Positions 1 to 10,537 of a DNA stretch of 64,000 nucleotides are shown here, in pieces. Each line of letters begins with the position of its first letter. Position 1 is the stretch's first letter. The notes beneath the pieces are model-generated. The model made no database searches and had not been told where the DNA came from. It was given only the letters and a program-made list of their open reading frames with translations. The DNA is taken from assembly GCA_963667595.2 (NCBI GenBank), contig CAXXWD010000008.1, forward strand, positions 1 to 64,000. Reading direction: 5' to 3'. The translations under genes were made by a program, and so were the position numbers. Origin of the DNA: JAHJQZ01 sp963667595 (GTDB lineage Bacteria > Pseudomonadota > Alphaproteobacteria > Rhizobiales > Devosiaceae).

Positions 1-135
1 GGTTGACCGAAAGCTTGGACATGGCTGCATCCTGAGATTCAAACGGATTTTACCGCGCCGGAGCGGCGAAGGCAAAATCAAAGCTCATATGGACCGATCG
101 CGGGCCGATATTCCGGCCGACGGCGCGTCATGGTG

Positions 136-1027
136 TCAGACGGCATTGCCGGAAGACCGTTTCGTCCGTTCCGTGATCACCAGAACGCAGATGCCGCTGA
201 AAACGATCAGTGCGATGCCGATAAAGCCAAGCGCATTGGGCAAAACGCCGAAAACCAGCCCCGAAGACAGAACCGCCCACAACGCGCCGGAATAAAAGAA
301 CGGCGCCACCGCGCCCGGTTCCGCCCGGCGATAGGCAGCAAAAATGAACACCTGTCCGAACACAAGAAAGAAAGCTGCGCTGACGAGCAGGAGAGTTTCG
401 CCCGATATCGGGCAGAAAAAAGGGCTCGAATGCGACGCTGGCCACCCCCGACCCCACAGTGGAGAAAACCGTCGCCCCCAATGCAACGACCAAGCCCGAG
501 ATCTGAGCCGGCACGGTTCGTCCGGTCAGATCGCGCCCTGCAATCATGACCGCCGTCCACAAGCCGAAAACGGCATAGCCGAAAACCCGGCACCGCCCGG
601 CTGCACCACGAGCAGGGTACCGAGAAAGGCAATTCCCCGCAAAACCGACCTGCGTGCGCGTCACGGGGATATGAAGGATAAGGGCGGCCAACAGAATAAG
701 CAGAATTGGCGAGAGCTGGATGAGCCCCGTGAACTCGGCGATCGGCATATGGGCCAAGCCGATTCCATAGGCCATGACACCGATCATTTCGAAGGTGCTG
801 CGCAAAAAGACGCGCTTATCAAAAACGTCGCGCACCTGTCCCAGTTCGCCGTTCATCGCCAGAAGCAGAAGCGCCCAGAAAATGGCAAAGAAACTGCGCA
901 GGAATATGGACTCGAGTGGCGGCAGATGTTCGGTCGCGAGCTTAAACAGAGTATCGCAGGTCGAGAAGGATGCGGTGGCGGCAACCACGAACAGGATGCC
1001 GCGTTCATTGATGGTCAGGGCACGCAC
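136..1027 (-). pseudogene. EamA/DMT-family exporter, frame broken
   Basis: The translation begins MRALTINERG and shows alternating hydrophobic helices typical of the 10-TM drug/metabolite transporter (EamA) family, an inner-membrane exporter of unknown substrate. The frame is lost near 632, regained near 578, and lost again at about 420 in a run of six T on the coding strand. After that break the third frame continues with a normal EamA C-terminus and stops at 136. Patched together the protein is about 297 residues, the usual family length. Because the breaks are single-base and one lies in a homopolymer, sequence error is more likely than a real pseudogene. Substrate cannot be deduced. Confidence 0.75.
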
Positions 1028-1190
1028 GATAGGGATCCAGTTGAACTGGTGAGTTCAGCACATGCCCCTGCCACTTTCGACACATAAGGGCAAGCAGGAA
1101 CCGTTCCCCGTTCCGCTCCTTTATAACCAAACCCCTGTCCGGCTTCCCTTTTTCGGGACTGAACACGGCAATTCCGACCAATTTCGACGG

Positions 1191-2155
1191 CTATTCCATG
1201 GTCAGAACGAGCGAGCCGACCTTGTGACCGGTATCGACCAGCCGATGGGCGTCGACGATACGCTCGAAAGGCAGGCGCATACCAATCACCGGCCTGATGG
1301 CGCCGCGGGCCGCCAGATCGACGAGGCGGGAATAATCCTTGTGTTGAACGCATCCTCGGAATGGTCTGAAAACGACAACATTTTTGCGGAATCGGGCGGA
1401 CGAGAGATCCCACATCGTTCCGATGACCATCAGAAAGCGCCCGCCGGCTTGAGCAGGGGCTTCATGCGGGCGTAGGGCGCGCTGCCGTGATTGTCCATGA
1501 TCACATCGAACCGTTCGGACAAAGCGCCGATATCGGTTGTTTCGTAGTCGATGACCGTTTCGGCGCCGAGACTCCTGACCAGGTCGGCATTGCGGGCGCT
1601 GCAAACGGCGGTGACATGCGCCCCATGTGACGGGCGATCTGAACCGCCATCACGCCGACGGCGCCGGATGCACCGTTGATGAGAAGGGTTTCGCCCGGCG
1701 TGAGATGGCCGAGATCGAAATGGATGAGAGAGGTGATGCCGCCGAATTGCAGCGCGGTTGCCTCCTCATAGCTCATGGTATCGGGGATCGTGACCACAAC
1801 GCCCTTGGGGCCGACGCATAGGTATTCGGCATGACCGGCCGAACCTGAACCCGTTCGAGGCCAGCACACGATCGCCGGGCTTGACGCCGGTGACGTTGCG
1901 GCCCACTGCCTCGACATCGCCCGCCACCTCGATACCAAGAATTTTTACGCGCGGCCCCAGAATACCCATGCCGAGCCGGAACATCAGCCCCATGCCGCGC
2001 GGTACATTGGCGGCGCGCATGCGCATGTCGGCGGAATTGACGCTGGTCGCCGGCGTCCGCACCAGAATGTCGTCGTCGCCCGGCTCGGGCGTGTCGATCT
2101 CGACGATGCGGACGGTTTCGGGCGGGCCATAGCGGTCCGAGACGGCGGCTTTCAT
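1191..2155 (-). pseudogene. Zinc-free MDR-type NAD(P)H quinone oxidoreductase, frame broken
   Basis: The start MKAAVSDRYGPPETVRI at 2155 and the segments DMRMRAANVPRG, LGIEVAGDVEAVG and GASGAVGVMAVQIARHMG (the nucleotide-binding Rossmann loop) identify a medium-chain dehydrogenase/reductase of the quinone oxidoreductase (Qor) branch. This family is cytosolic and uses NAD(P)H to reduce quinones or enals. The frame shifts near 1845 and again near 1620, but the last part runs normally to the end (GSLVLTME). The whole is about 320 residues, a normal Qor length. The shifts look like single-base sequence errors. The start at 2155 is preferred over an upstream in-frame ATG at 2203, which would overlap the palindrome at 2181-2200. 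Confidence 0.8.
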
Positions 2156-2180
2156 GACGGTCTCCTCGGGGTGCGTTGTT

Positions 2181-2200
2181 TTACTGATATACATCAGTAA
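2181..2200. promoter_or_regulatory. Perfect inverted repeat, probable repressor operator upstream of the quinone oxidoreductase
   Basis: The arms TTACTGAT and ATCAGTAA are perfect complements separated by ATAC. The site lies 26 bases upstream of the oxidoreductase start at 2155. Its size and symmetry fit a dimeric TetR- or HxlR-type repressor, which commonly control such oxidoreductases. No regulator gene is visible beside it, so the partner is inferred to lie elsewhere. Confidence 0.55.
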
Positions 2201-2253
2201 CACACCTTTTCAAGGACAGCCACCATCCCTCTTTCCGTTCCTGTGCAAACGAC

Positions 2254-2278
2254 AAGGCCGCGCGGAGCATGCGGCCTT
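2254..2278 (-). terminator. Hairpin downstream of the acyltransferase gene
   Basis: AAGGCCGC and GCGGCCTT form an 8-bp stem 31 bases past the acyltransferase stop codon. The following bases on the minus strand (GTCGTTT) are only moderately U-rich, so this is a probable but not strong intrinsic terminator. Confidence 0.45.
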
Positions 2279-2308
2279 GTCCAGTCCTTTTTTGGCGCGA
2301 AAGCCGGT

Positions 2309-3472
2309 TCAGAGAATGCGCTTCGCACCCGGGATCATTCTGATCAGATAGGCCAGACAGAAGACCAAGGTTACCGAGAAGACCGACGCCAAAAGGAACT
2401 TCGCGAAAGCCGGCCACACCAGACCCGACAGCGCCGCGGCGATGAACACCACGATGACGGCATGGATGAGATAGGCCGTGTAGCTTTGCCGCGACACGAA
2501 CTGCCAGATGAGGCCTTCCTTGTTGATATGCGCCTGAAACAGCCCGAGCGCCGCAAGGGTCAGCCCGACCGTCAGGGTCGAATCCCATACCGCATAAAGG
2601 GCCGATTGCCAGGTTCCGTTCCCGGCGTAGTCCATGCTCGACGACAGGCTGAGCTGGAAGAAGGTGCCGCTCAGCGCCCAGGGCAGAAGCAGGATGGTGA
2701 CCACCACGCTGGCAATGAACCATTTCCAGGCCACGCTCGTCGTCGCGGCGGCAAGCCAGCCGTTCCGCCGCGTCATCACGCCGAACACGAACAGCGCGAA
2801 ATAATGCGGCAGATAGGCGATGGTCGGAAAACTCAAGGCGTCCGTGAACACCGAAACGTCGCGCCCGACCGGCACGAGCATGCGCCAGAAATAGGCCACG
2901 GCCGCCAGACCGACGATGAAGGCCAGGATCGGCCAGGTTCCGGGCGCGGGTTTGCGCGTGTCCTTGAAGGCGAATTGTCTGGCAATACGCCAGAGGGCGT
3001 AAAGGATGGCGAAGATCAAAAGCAGCGCCACGAACCAGAATGGGCCGAGCCCGATCAGGCGGGGATAATCACTTAGGCTGATCGGGGGCGTAAAGCCGGT
3101 CATGCCCACGGGGCTGATGAAATAGCCGATACGGGTCAGCGGTTCGACCACGAACAAACCGACCAGCAAGGGCACGCCGAGACGCAGGAAACGCCCCGCG
3201 AGAAAACCGCCAACCCCCTTGCGATCATAGGTGTCGGGCGTGAAATAGCCGGCGATATAGAACAGCGCCGCCATGAACCAGGCCTGATTGGTCAGCCCGA
3301 AGATCCCGAGCACCGCGTAGGTCAGAGGATCGCGGATGAGCGGTTCCTGATAATAGAACGGCATGAATCCTGAATAAACGAGCGATACCTGATGCACGAT
3401 AACAAGCATCACCAGTGCCGCGCGAAGATTATCGAGTGCGAAAACGCGCCCGCCGGGGGTTGAATGAGTCAT
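2309..3472 (-). CDS. Acyltransferase-3 family integral membrane protein
   Basis: A 387-residue polytopic protein with about ten hydrophobic segments. It opens with RVFALDNLRAALVMLVIVHQ, the first helix typical of acyltransferase-3 (OpgC/OafA-like) proteins, and ends with a positively charged tail. Members transfer acyl groups such as acetyl or succinyl to sugars or glucans at the inner membrane; the acceptor here is unknown. It is a stand-alone gene between ilvH and the quinone oxidoreductase, with its own downstream hairpin at 2254-2278. The frame is intact, unlike the two genes before it. A second, distinct acyltransferase of the same superfamily lies at 26421-27494. Confidence 0.8.
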   Translation of the reverse strand: MTHSTPGGRVFALDNLRAALVMLVIVHQVSLVYSGFMPFYYQEPLIRDPLTYAVLGIFGLTNQAWFMAALFYIAGYFTPDTYDRKGVGGFLAGRFLRLGVPLLVGLFVVEPLTRIGYFISPVGMTGFTPPISLSDYPRLIGLGPFWFVALLLIFAILYALWRIARQFAFKDTRKPAPGTWPILAFIVGLAAVAYFWRMLVPVGRDVSVFTDALSFPTIAYLPHYFALFVFGVMTRRNGWLAAATTSVAWKWFIASVVVTILLLPWALSGTFFQLSLSSSMDYAGNGTWQSALYAVWDSTLTVGLTLAALGLFQAHINKEGLIWQFVSRQSYTAYLIHAVIVVFIAAALSGLVWPAFAKFLLASVFSVTLVFCLAYLIRMIPGAKRIL

Positions 3473-3627
3473 GTGCCTCCCCTTCCCGATGCGTAAGCGG
3501 CGTCTCCACCACCCACGCTAAATGATTGTTAGGCACAGCGAAACCCGGCCATGCCGAGTCGTCAAGAAAGATTGGCATATCCAGTGCCAGACATGACTGA
3601 TCAGGATCAAAATTCTGAATAAACAAA

Positions 3628-3667
3628 CCCCGGCCGAGCGTAACGCGCCCGGCCGGGGTGGTTTTTC
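3628..3667 (-). terminator. Terminator hairpin after ilvH
   Basis: CCCCGGCC (3628-3635) pairs with GGCCGGGG (3651-3658), with U-rich tracts on both sides. It lies 28 bases beyond the ilvH stop, so it most likely ends the ilvBH transcript. It may also insulate the acyltransferase promoter region. Confidence 0.7.
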
Positions 3668-3685
3668 AAGTCGTTTCTTGTCCGA

Positions 3686-4240
3686 CTACATTTTTTCCTT
3701 GCCGCGCGAAATGGCGGCCATGCCGGTCCGGACAACCTCGACCAGCCCGAGCGGCACCATCAGGGCGATGAACTGCTCGACCTTGGAAGACTTGCCGGTG
3801 ATCTCGAACACGAAGCTGTCGGTACACGCATCGATCACCTTGGCGCGGAAGGCATCGGCGATTCTGAGGGTCTCGACGCGGTGCTCGCCCGTGCCGGCCA
3901 CCTTGACCAGCGCCAGTTCGCGTTCGACGGCATCGCCCTCTTCGGTGAGGTCGTGCACCTTGTGCACCGGCACGAGACGCCCGAGCTGCATCTTGATCTG
4001 CATCACCACCGCCGGCGTCGCGACGGTCACGATCGTAAGTCGGCTCAAGCCCTTTTCGTGCTCGGTTTCCGAGACCGTCAGGCTGTCGATATTGAAGCCG
4101 CGACTGGAAAACAGGCCGGCGATGCGCGCCAGGATGCCCGGCTCGTTATCGACGAGCACGGAGAGCGTATGACGCTCCGGTGCCTGGGTAACGTCGGGAA
4201 TGAAGTAGGCCGATCCGCTCGGCTGAAGATTTGCGTTCAT
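3686..4240 (-). CDS. ilvH: Acetolactate synthase small (regulatory) subunit
   Basis: The 184-residue product contains HTLSVLVDNEPGILARIAGLFSSRGFNIDSLTVSETE, the N-terminal ACT domain that binds valine, followed by the C-terminal regulatory domain common to IlvH/IlvN. It stimulates the large subunit and gives feedback inhibition by valine in the first shared step of valine, leucine and isoleucine synthesis. It lies 24 bases downstream of ilvB on the same strand, so the two form an operon, and a strong hairpin follows at 3628-3658. The size matches the long ~170-185 residue IlvH of alphaproteobacteria. Confidence 0.96.
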   Translation of the reverse strand: MNANLQPSGSAYFIPDVTQAPERHTLSVLVDNEPGILARIAGLFSSRGFNIDSLTVSETEHEKGLSRLTIVTVATPAVVMQIKMQLGRLVPVHKVHDLTEEGDAVERELALVKVAGTGEHRVETLRIADAFRAKVIDACTDSFVFEITGKSSKVEQFIALMVPLGLVEVVRTGMAAISRGKEKM

Positions 4241-4264
4241 TTTCCTTATCTCCTTGCCAAGCGC

Positions 4265-6025
<1,761 letters not shown>

Positions 6026-6094
6026 TGCCGTCTCCTTCGTTCAATCTCGTTCGATGCCGACTCGGCGTCGTGGTGTCGCCCGGAATCCGGGCAA

Positions 6095-6118
6095 TAAAAA
6101 AGGCCCCCGAAGGAGCCT
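6095..6118 (-). terminator. Transcription attenuator upstream of ilvB
   Basis: On the minus strand AGGCTCC and GGGGCCT form a 7-bp stem (one G-U pair) closed by TTCG and followed at once by six T. This is a textbook intrinsic terminator, but it stands 70 bases before the ilvB start and 28 bases after a leader peptide, which is the arrangement of an amino-acid attenuator. Confidence 0.85.
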
Positions 6119-6145
6119 GGGTGCGCGCCAATACTCGCGGGATAT

Positions 6146-6196
6146 TTACCCCACGTTACCGACGCGCCGAATAAGTACGATAATGCTCGCCCGCAT
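6146..6196 (-). CDS. ilvL: ilvB leader peptide (16 residues)
   Basis: The reading frame encodes MRASIIVLIRRVGNVG, too short for ordinary gene finding. Six of its 16 residues are Ile, Val or Leu, with the run I-I-V-L-I followed by two more Val, so ribosomes would stall when any charged branched-chain tRNA is scarce. A terminator hairpin follows 28 bases downstream, then ilvB. This matches the known ribosome-mediated attenuation of ilv operons. The competing antiterminator was not worked out here. Confidence 0.85.
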   Translation of the reverse strand: MRASIIVLIRRVGNVG

Positions 6197-6225
6197 GAGT
6201 TACACTCTCGTTTGTTCGTGGCGAA

Positions 6226-6253
6226 GTGTTAGCAGGATTGACGTCCGGGTCAA
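6226..6253 (-). promoter_or_regulatory. Probable ilvB leader promoter
   Basis: On the minus strand TTGACC is followed after 16 bases by TAACAC, a reasonable match to the rhizobial housekeeping pattern (CTTGAC-N17-CTATAT). Transcription would begin about 22-25 bases before the leader-peptide ATG at 6196, giving a leader transcript of roughly 195 bases. Confidence 0.5.
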
Positions 6254-6417
6254 GGGGGGTATGGTCCGCCAAATCCAGTTCTAACCCGATCCGAAGCGGC
6301 GGCATGCCGTCGCACCTTCTCCCGCGCGCCTTTGAGACGCCTAACTTTGAGACAGGTCAATGTGTTTGTCGCAAATGGCAGGCAAAGAAAGGCCAACTTC
6401 CCTCCGGTGAAATAGCA

Positions 6418-9099
6418 ATGCCAACAAAAAATCTCGATTCTCTTTTTACCACCCGTTCCGTAGCTGTGTTCGGGGCAAGTGAACGCGCAGGGTCCGTCGG
6501 CTCGGTGGTCTTCTCCAACCTGATCAAGGGTGGATTCGAAGGCGATCTGGTTGCCATCAACCCCAAATACAAAGAGGTGATGGGAAAGCCCTGCTATCCC
6601 GACATCAATTTGGTGCCCGGCGAGGTCGATCTCGCCGTGTTCGCGACCCCGGCGAAATTCGTCCCCAACATGCTGCGCGAATGCGGCAAGAAGGGCGTCA
6701 AGAACGCCGTGATCCTCAGCGCCGGTTTCCGTGAAATCGGTGGCGAAGGCGTCAAGCTCGAAGCCGATCTCGTCGCGGCCGGCAAGGAAGCCGGCATCCG
6801 CTTCGTCGGACCGAACTGCGTCGGCCTGGCCCGCGGCCCCATCAAGCTCAACGCGACCTTCCTCGGCACCGAAGCTCCTTCGGGCAATCTCGGGCTCGTC
6901 TCCCAGTCCGGCGCTCTGTGCTCGGCCATCACCGACTGGGCCGCGCCACACAATCTCGGTTTCTCGGCCGTGTTCTCGCTCGGCAATTCAACCGATACCG
7001 ATTTCGGCGAAGTGCTCGACCTTCTGGCCAACGATCCCGAAACCAAGGCGATCCTTCTTTATATTGAGGGCATCCGCAACGCCCGCAGCTTCATTTCCGC
7101 TTTGAAGATCGCGGCCCGCGCCAAGCCGGTGATCGTTCTGAAGTCCGGCCGTCATACCGCCGGCTCCAAGGCCGCATCGACCCATACCGGCGCCCTGATC
7201 GGTTCGGATGGCGTGTTCAACGCTGCTCTGGAACGTGCCGGCGCGGTGCGTGTGGAAAGCTTCGCGGAACTGTTCGCGGCGGCTGAAATCCTGGCGACCG
7301 GCACGCGTGCCTCCGGCAAGCGCCTCGGCATCGTCACCAATGGCGGCGGCGCCGGCGTTCTCGCGGCCGACCGCGTCGAGGACCTGCATATCGAACTGCC
7401 GCCTCCTGCGGAAAAGACCATCGAGGAACTCAACAAGGTCCTGCCGGCCTTCTGGTCGCACGCCAACCCGCTCGACGTTCTGGGCGACGCCAGTCCGGAA
7501 GCCTATGCGGCGGCCATGACCCAGGCGATCAAGGACGACAGTTTCGACGGCGTGCTCGTCATGCTGACCCCGCAGGCCATGACCGATGCCACCGGCATCG
7601 CCAAAGCCATCGGCAAGGCGATCCCCAAGAACAACCGCAAGCCGGTCGTGGCCTGCTGGATGGGCGGCGCGTCCGTCGCCGAAGGCAAGAAGGCTCTCTA
7701 CAACGCCGGCATCCCGAACTTCGACACGCCTGAAGAGGCGGTCGAGGCCTTCTACTTCCTGGCTCGCCACCATCTGAACCAGACGATGGCCCGCGAAGTT
7801 CCTGCGCCGCTGACCAGCCTCGCCGCGCCGGATATCGCAGGCGCCCGCGCCATTATCGAGACCGCCATCAACGACGGCCGCGTGATGTTGTCGGACACCG
7901 AGTCCAAGGCGGTTCTCAAGGCCTTCCGCATCCCGACCAACACCACTTTCGAGGTCTATAGCGCCTCCCAGGCCGTGGTTGCCGCCGAAATGCTCGGCTT
8001 CCCGGTGGTCATGAAGGTCCTGTCGCCCCAGATTTCGCACAAGTCCGACGTCGGCGGCGTCAAGGTGAACATCAACTCCGCTCCGGCCGTCCACCAGGCC
8101 TGGCGCGAAATCATGGAATCGGCGGCCAAGGCCCGTCCGGATGCCAATCTGGTCGGCGTCACCATCGAATCCATGGCCAGCATCAAGGCGGCTCGCGAAC
8201 TTCTGATCGGTGCCAGCCGCGACCCGGTCTTCGGACCGACCATGGTCTTCGGCACGGGCGGCACGATGGTCGAGGTCCTCAAGGACAGCGCCATTTCCCT
8301 GCCCCCGCTCAATGCGGTCCTCGCCGAACGCCAGATCAACCGCACCAAGGTCTCGCGGCTGCTCGAGGCGGTTCGCGACAAGCCGGCGGCCGACCGCGAA
8401 GCCGTGATCAAGGTCTTGTTGCGCGTGTCCGAGCTGGTCTGCGAGTTCCCGGAAATCTCCGAACTCGACATCAACCCGCTCTTTGCCGGTCCCGAAGGGG
8501 CGCTGGCGGTCGATGCCCGCATCAAGGTCTCGCGTCCGCCGGCAACGCTCGAACGCTACGGTCATCTGGCCATTGCGGCCTACCCGCGCCAGTTCGAACG
8601 CTCCATGCACTTGGCCGACGGCACCCAGATCAACATTCGTCCGATCCGTCCCGAGGACGCCGAAGGCGAACAGAGCTTCGTGCGCGCCCTGTCGGTCGAA
8701 TCGCGTCGCATGCGCTTCATGGGTGCGATCTCCGAACTGACCCCCGAAATGCTCGCCCGCTTCACCCAGATCGACTACGATCGTGAAATGGCTTTGCTGG
8801 CGACCATCGAGGAAGGCGGCACCCAGGTGCAGCAGGGCGTCGCCCGCTACACGATCAATCCCGACGGAACGAGCTGCGAATTTGCCGTCGTCGTGGCCGA
8901 CAACCAGCAGCATCGCGGCATCGGCACCAAGCTGATGCAAACCCTGCTGGATGCGGCACGCGAACATCGTTTATCGAAGATCGAAGGCAAAGTACTGGCC
9001 GAGAACACCAAAATGTTGCAGCTTATGACCGAACTCGGTTTCGAACAACGAACCGACCCGGAGGAGCGTTCGGTCATTTTGGTTGAACGAATGGTGTAA
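6418..9099 (+). CDS. Pat-like protein: NDP-forming acyl-CoA synthetase domains fused to a GNAT lysine acetyltransferase
   Basis: The 893-residue protein has three parts. They are a CoA-binding/ligase-CoA domain (SVAVFGASERAGSVGSVVF near the N-terminus), an ATP-grasp beta domain (FPVVMKVLSPQISHKSDVGGVKV, roughly residues 530-720), and a C-terminal GNAT domain (about 740-890) with the acetyl-CoA loop HRGIGTKLM. This is the architecture of Pat/PatZ, which acetylates a lysine of AMP-forming acyl-CoA synthetases and shuts them off. His256, in STHTGAL, occupies the place of the phosphohistidine of true ADP-forming acetyl-CoA synthetases, so ligase activity cannot be excluded. The start at 6418 is chosen because upstream codons lack family similarity. 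The stop abuts the deacetylase ATG with no gap. Confidence 0.92.
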   Translation: MPTKNLDSLFTTRSVAVFGASERAGSVGSVVFSNLIKGGFEGDLVAINPKYKEVMGKPCYPDINLVPGEVDLAVFATPAKFVPNMLRECGKKGVKNAVILSAGFREIGGEGVKLEADLVAAGKEAGIRFVGPNCVGLARGPIKLNATFLGTEAPSGNLGLVSQSGALCSAITDWAAPHNLGFSAVFSLGNSTDTDFGEVLDLLANDPETKAILLYIEGIRNARSFISALKIAARAKPVIVLKSGRHTAGSKAASTHTGALIGSDGVFNAALERAGAVRVESFAELFAAAEILATGTRASGKRLGIVTNGGGAGVLAADRVEDLHIELPPPAEKTIEELNKVLPAFWSHANPLDVLGDASPEAYAAAMTQAIKDDSFDGVLVMLTPQAMTDATGIAKAIGKAIPKNNRKPVVACWMGGASVAEGKKALYNAGIPNFDTPEEAVEAFYFLARHHLNQTMAREVPAPLTSLAAPDIAGARAIIETAINDGRVMLSDTESKAVLKAFRIPTNTTFEVYSASQAVVAAEMLGFPVVMKVLSPQISHKSDVGGVKVNINSAPAVHQAWREIMESAAKARPDANLVGVTIESMASIKAARELLIGASRDPVFGPTMVFGTGGTMVEVLKDSAISLPPLNAVLAERQINRTKVSRLLEAVRDKPAADREAVIKVLLRVSELVCEFPEISELDINPLFAGPEGALAVDARIKVSRPPATLERYGHLAIAAYPRQFERSMHLADGTQINIRPIRPEDAEGEQSFVRALSVESRRMRFMGAISELTPEMLARFTQIDYDREMALLATIEEGGTQVQQGVARYTINPDGTSCEFAVVVADNQQHRGIGTKLMQTLLDAAREHRLSKIEGKVLAENTKMLQLMTELGFEQRTDPEERSVILVERMV

Positions 9100-10017
9100 A
9101 TGTTAGGATTTGTCTCTCATCCGGAGTGCCTGTTGCATGATTCTGGCAACGGGCACCCCGAATCTGCAGAGCGTATCTACGCAATACAGAACCAGCTGAT
9201 TGTCTCTCAGCTTGAATACGTGATCTACCACTACGAGGCGCCGCTGGCGACGCGCGAGCAGCTCATCGGCGCCCACGACCCGGCCTATGTCGACCGCATC
9301 ATGGCGCAACAGGTCCGGGATGGTTATGTGCGTCTCGACGACGACACGCCCATGTCGCCGGGCACCCTTCAGGCCGCATTGCGGTCGTCGGGGGCCGGCA
9401 TCATGGGTGTCGATCTCGTCATGCGCGACGAGGCCAATCCGGTGTTCTGCGCCGTCCGGCCACCGGGCCATCACGCCGAACGCGACAAGGCCATGGGCTT
9501 TTGCCTGTTCGACAATATTGCGGTGGCCGCCGCCCACGCCATCAATGCCTATGGGCTCGAACGGGTGGCCATCATCGATTTCGACGTCCACCACGGCAAC
9601 GGCACCGAGGATATTTTCCGCAACGATGACCGGGTGCTGTTCTGCTCCAGCTTCCAGCACCCGTTCTATCCGTTCACCGGCCACGAAAAAACGACACGGA
9701 ACCTCGTCGATGCGCCGCTGCCGGCCGGCACGACCGGGCCGGAATTCCGCCATGCCATCACCGAGCACTGGCTGCCGGCGCTCAATGCCTTCAAGCCGCA
9801 ATTCGTACTCATTTCGGCGGGGTTCGACGCGCATGTCTTCGACGACATGTCGGACTTGCAGTTGACCGAGGGCGACTACACCTGGGTGACCGAACAGATC
9901 GTCGCCATCGCCAAGAAACACGCCAAGGGCCGAATCGTTTCGATGCTCGAAGGTGGATATCAGCTCGAAGCGCTGTCACGCAGCGTCGCCGCACACCTCA
10001 AGGCGTTGCTCAACTAA
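9100..10017 (+). CDS. Zinc-dependent histone-deacetylase-family lysine deacetylase
   Basis: A 305-residue arginase/deacetylase-fold enzyme. The catalytic machinery is visible: the His pair H124-H125 in RPPGHHAE, Asp160, zinc ligands D162 and H164 in IDFDVHHGNG, and the third ligand D243 in SAGFDAH. Members remove acetyl groups from lysine side chains (AcuC, R. palustris LdaA) or from polyamines. The start codon directly follows the stop of the Pat-like gene, so translation is probably coupled. That pairing of a lysine acetyltransferase with a deacetylase suggests a reversible acylation switch on acyl-CoA synthetases. Acetylpolyamine hydrolase is the main alternative. Confidence 0.9.
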   Translation: MLGFVSHPECLLHDSGNGHPESAERIYAIQNQLIVSQLEYVIYHYEAPLATREQLIGAHDPAYVDRIMAQQVRDGYVRLDDDTPMSPGTLQAALRSSGAGIMGVDLVMRDEANPVFCAVRPPGHHAERDKAMGFCLFDNIAVAAAHAINAYGLERVAIIDFDVHHGNGTEDIFRNDDRVLFCSSFQHPFYPFTGHEKTTRNLVDAPLPAGTTGPEFRHAITEHWLPALNAFKPQFVLISAGFDAHVFDDMSDLQLTEGDYTWVTEQIVAIAKKHAKGRIVSMLEGGYQLEALSRSVAAHLKALLN

Positions 10018-10048
10018 TGTCCCGCTCCGCCTGTTCGGGGAGTTTTGC

Positions 10049-10534
10049 ATGAGCGATATCGAAGACCTCACTCCGGCCGAAAAACGCGTTGCCGACGCGC
10101 TTGCCGGGTTCGGCCTGCCGGGCAAGGTCACGATCCTGACCGAACTGGCCACCACCGCGCAGATGGCGGCGGAAGTGCTCGGCATCGACGTCGGACAGAT
10201 CGTCAAGTCCTTGTGCTTTCGCGGCACCGAAAGCGGCAAACCCTATCTTCTGCTCGTCTCCGGCGCCAATCGCGTGCACGAAAAGCGCACCGGACGCCTG
10301 ATCGGGGAAAAGCTCGAACGCGCCGACGCCGATTTCGTGAAGAAGGCCACCGGTTTTTCCATCGGCGGCGTCTCGCCCTTCGGGCATCCCGCCCCGCTCG
10401 CCACCTATATCGACGAGGATCTGTTCGGCTATGAGGACGTCTGGGCGGCGGCAGGCAATCCGCGTTCGGTCTTTCGTATCACGCCGGGTGATCTCGCCCG
10501 CTATAGCGGCGCCATCCGTATCGTTGTGAGCTAA
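10049..10534 (+). CDS. YbaK/EbsC-family aminoacyl-tRNA deacylase
   Basis: A 161-residue protein of the YbaK/prolyl-tRNA editing fold, recognisable from the AEVLGIDVGQIVKSLCFRG block and the central conserved stretch TGFSIGGVSPFGHP. Members hydrolyse mischarged aminoacyl-tRNA in trans. It lies 31 bases after the deacetylase on the same strand, preceded by TCGGGGAG, so it is probably the third gene of that operon; a functional link to lysine acylation is not evident. The start at 10049 is chosen over an upstream ATG inside the deacetylase gene. It converges with the minus-strand gene at 10538, with three bases between stop codons. Confidence 0.88.
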   Translation: MSDIEDLTPAEKRVADALAGFGLPGKVTILTELATTAQMAAEVLGIDVGQIVKSLCFRGTESGKPYLLLVSGANRVHEKRTGRLIGEKLERADADFVKKATGFSIGGVSPFGHPAPLATYIDEDLFGYEDVWAAAGNPRSVFRITPGDLARYSGAIRIVVS

Positions 10535-10537
10535 TAC

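Noticed and set aside
3429..3626. A 65-codon frame upstream of the acyltransferase start
   Set aside because: It overlaps the acyltransferase gene on the same strand in another frame and has no motif or good ribosome-binding site.
6988..8967. A 659-codon open frame on the minus strand opposite the Pat-like gene
   Set aside because: Same effect of codon bias; the plus-strand protein has clear domains through the whole stretch.
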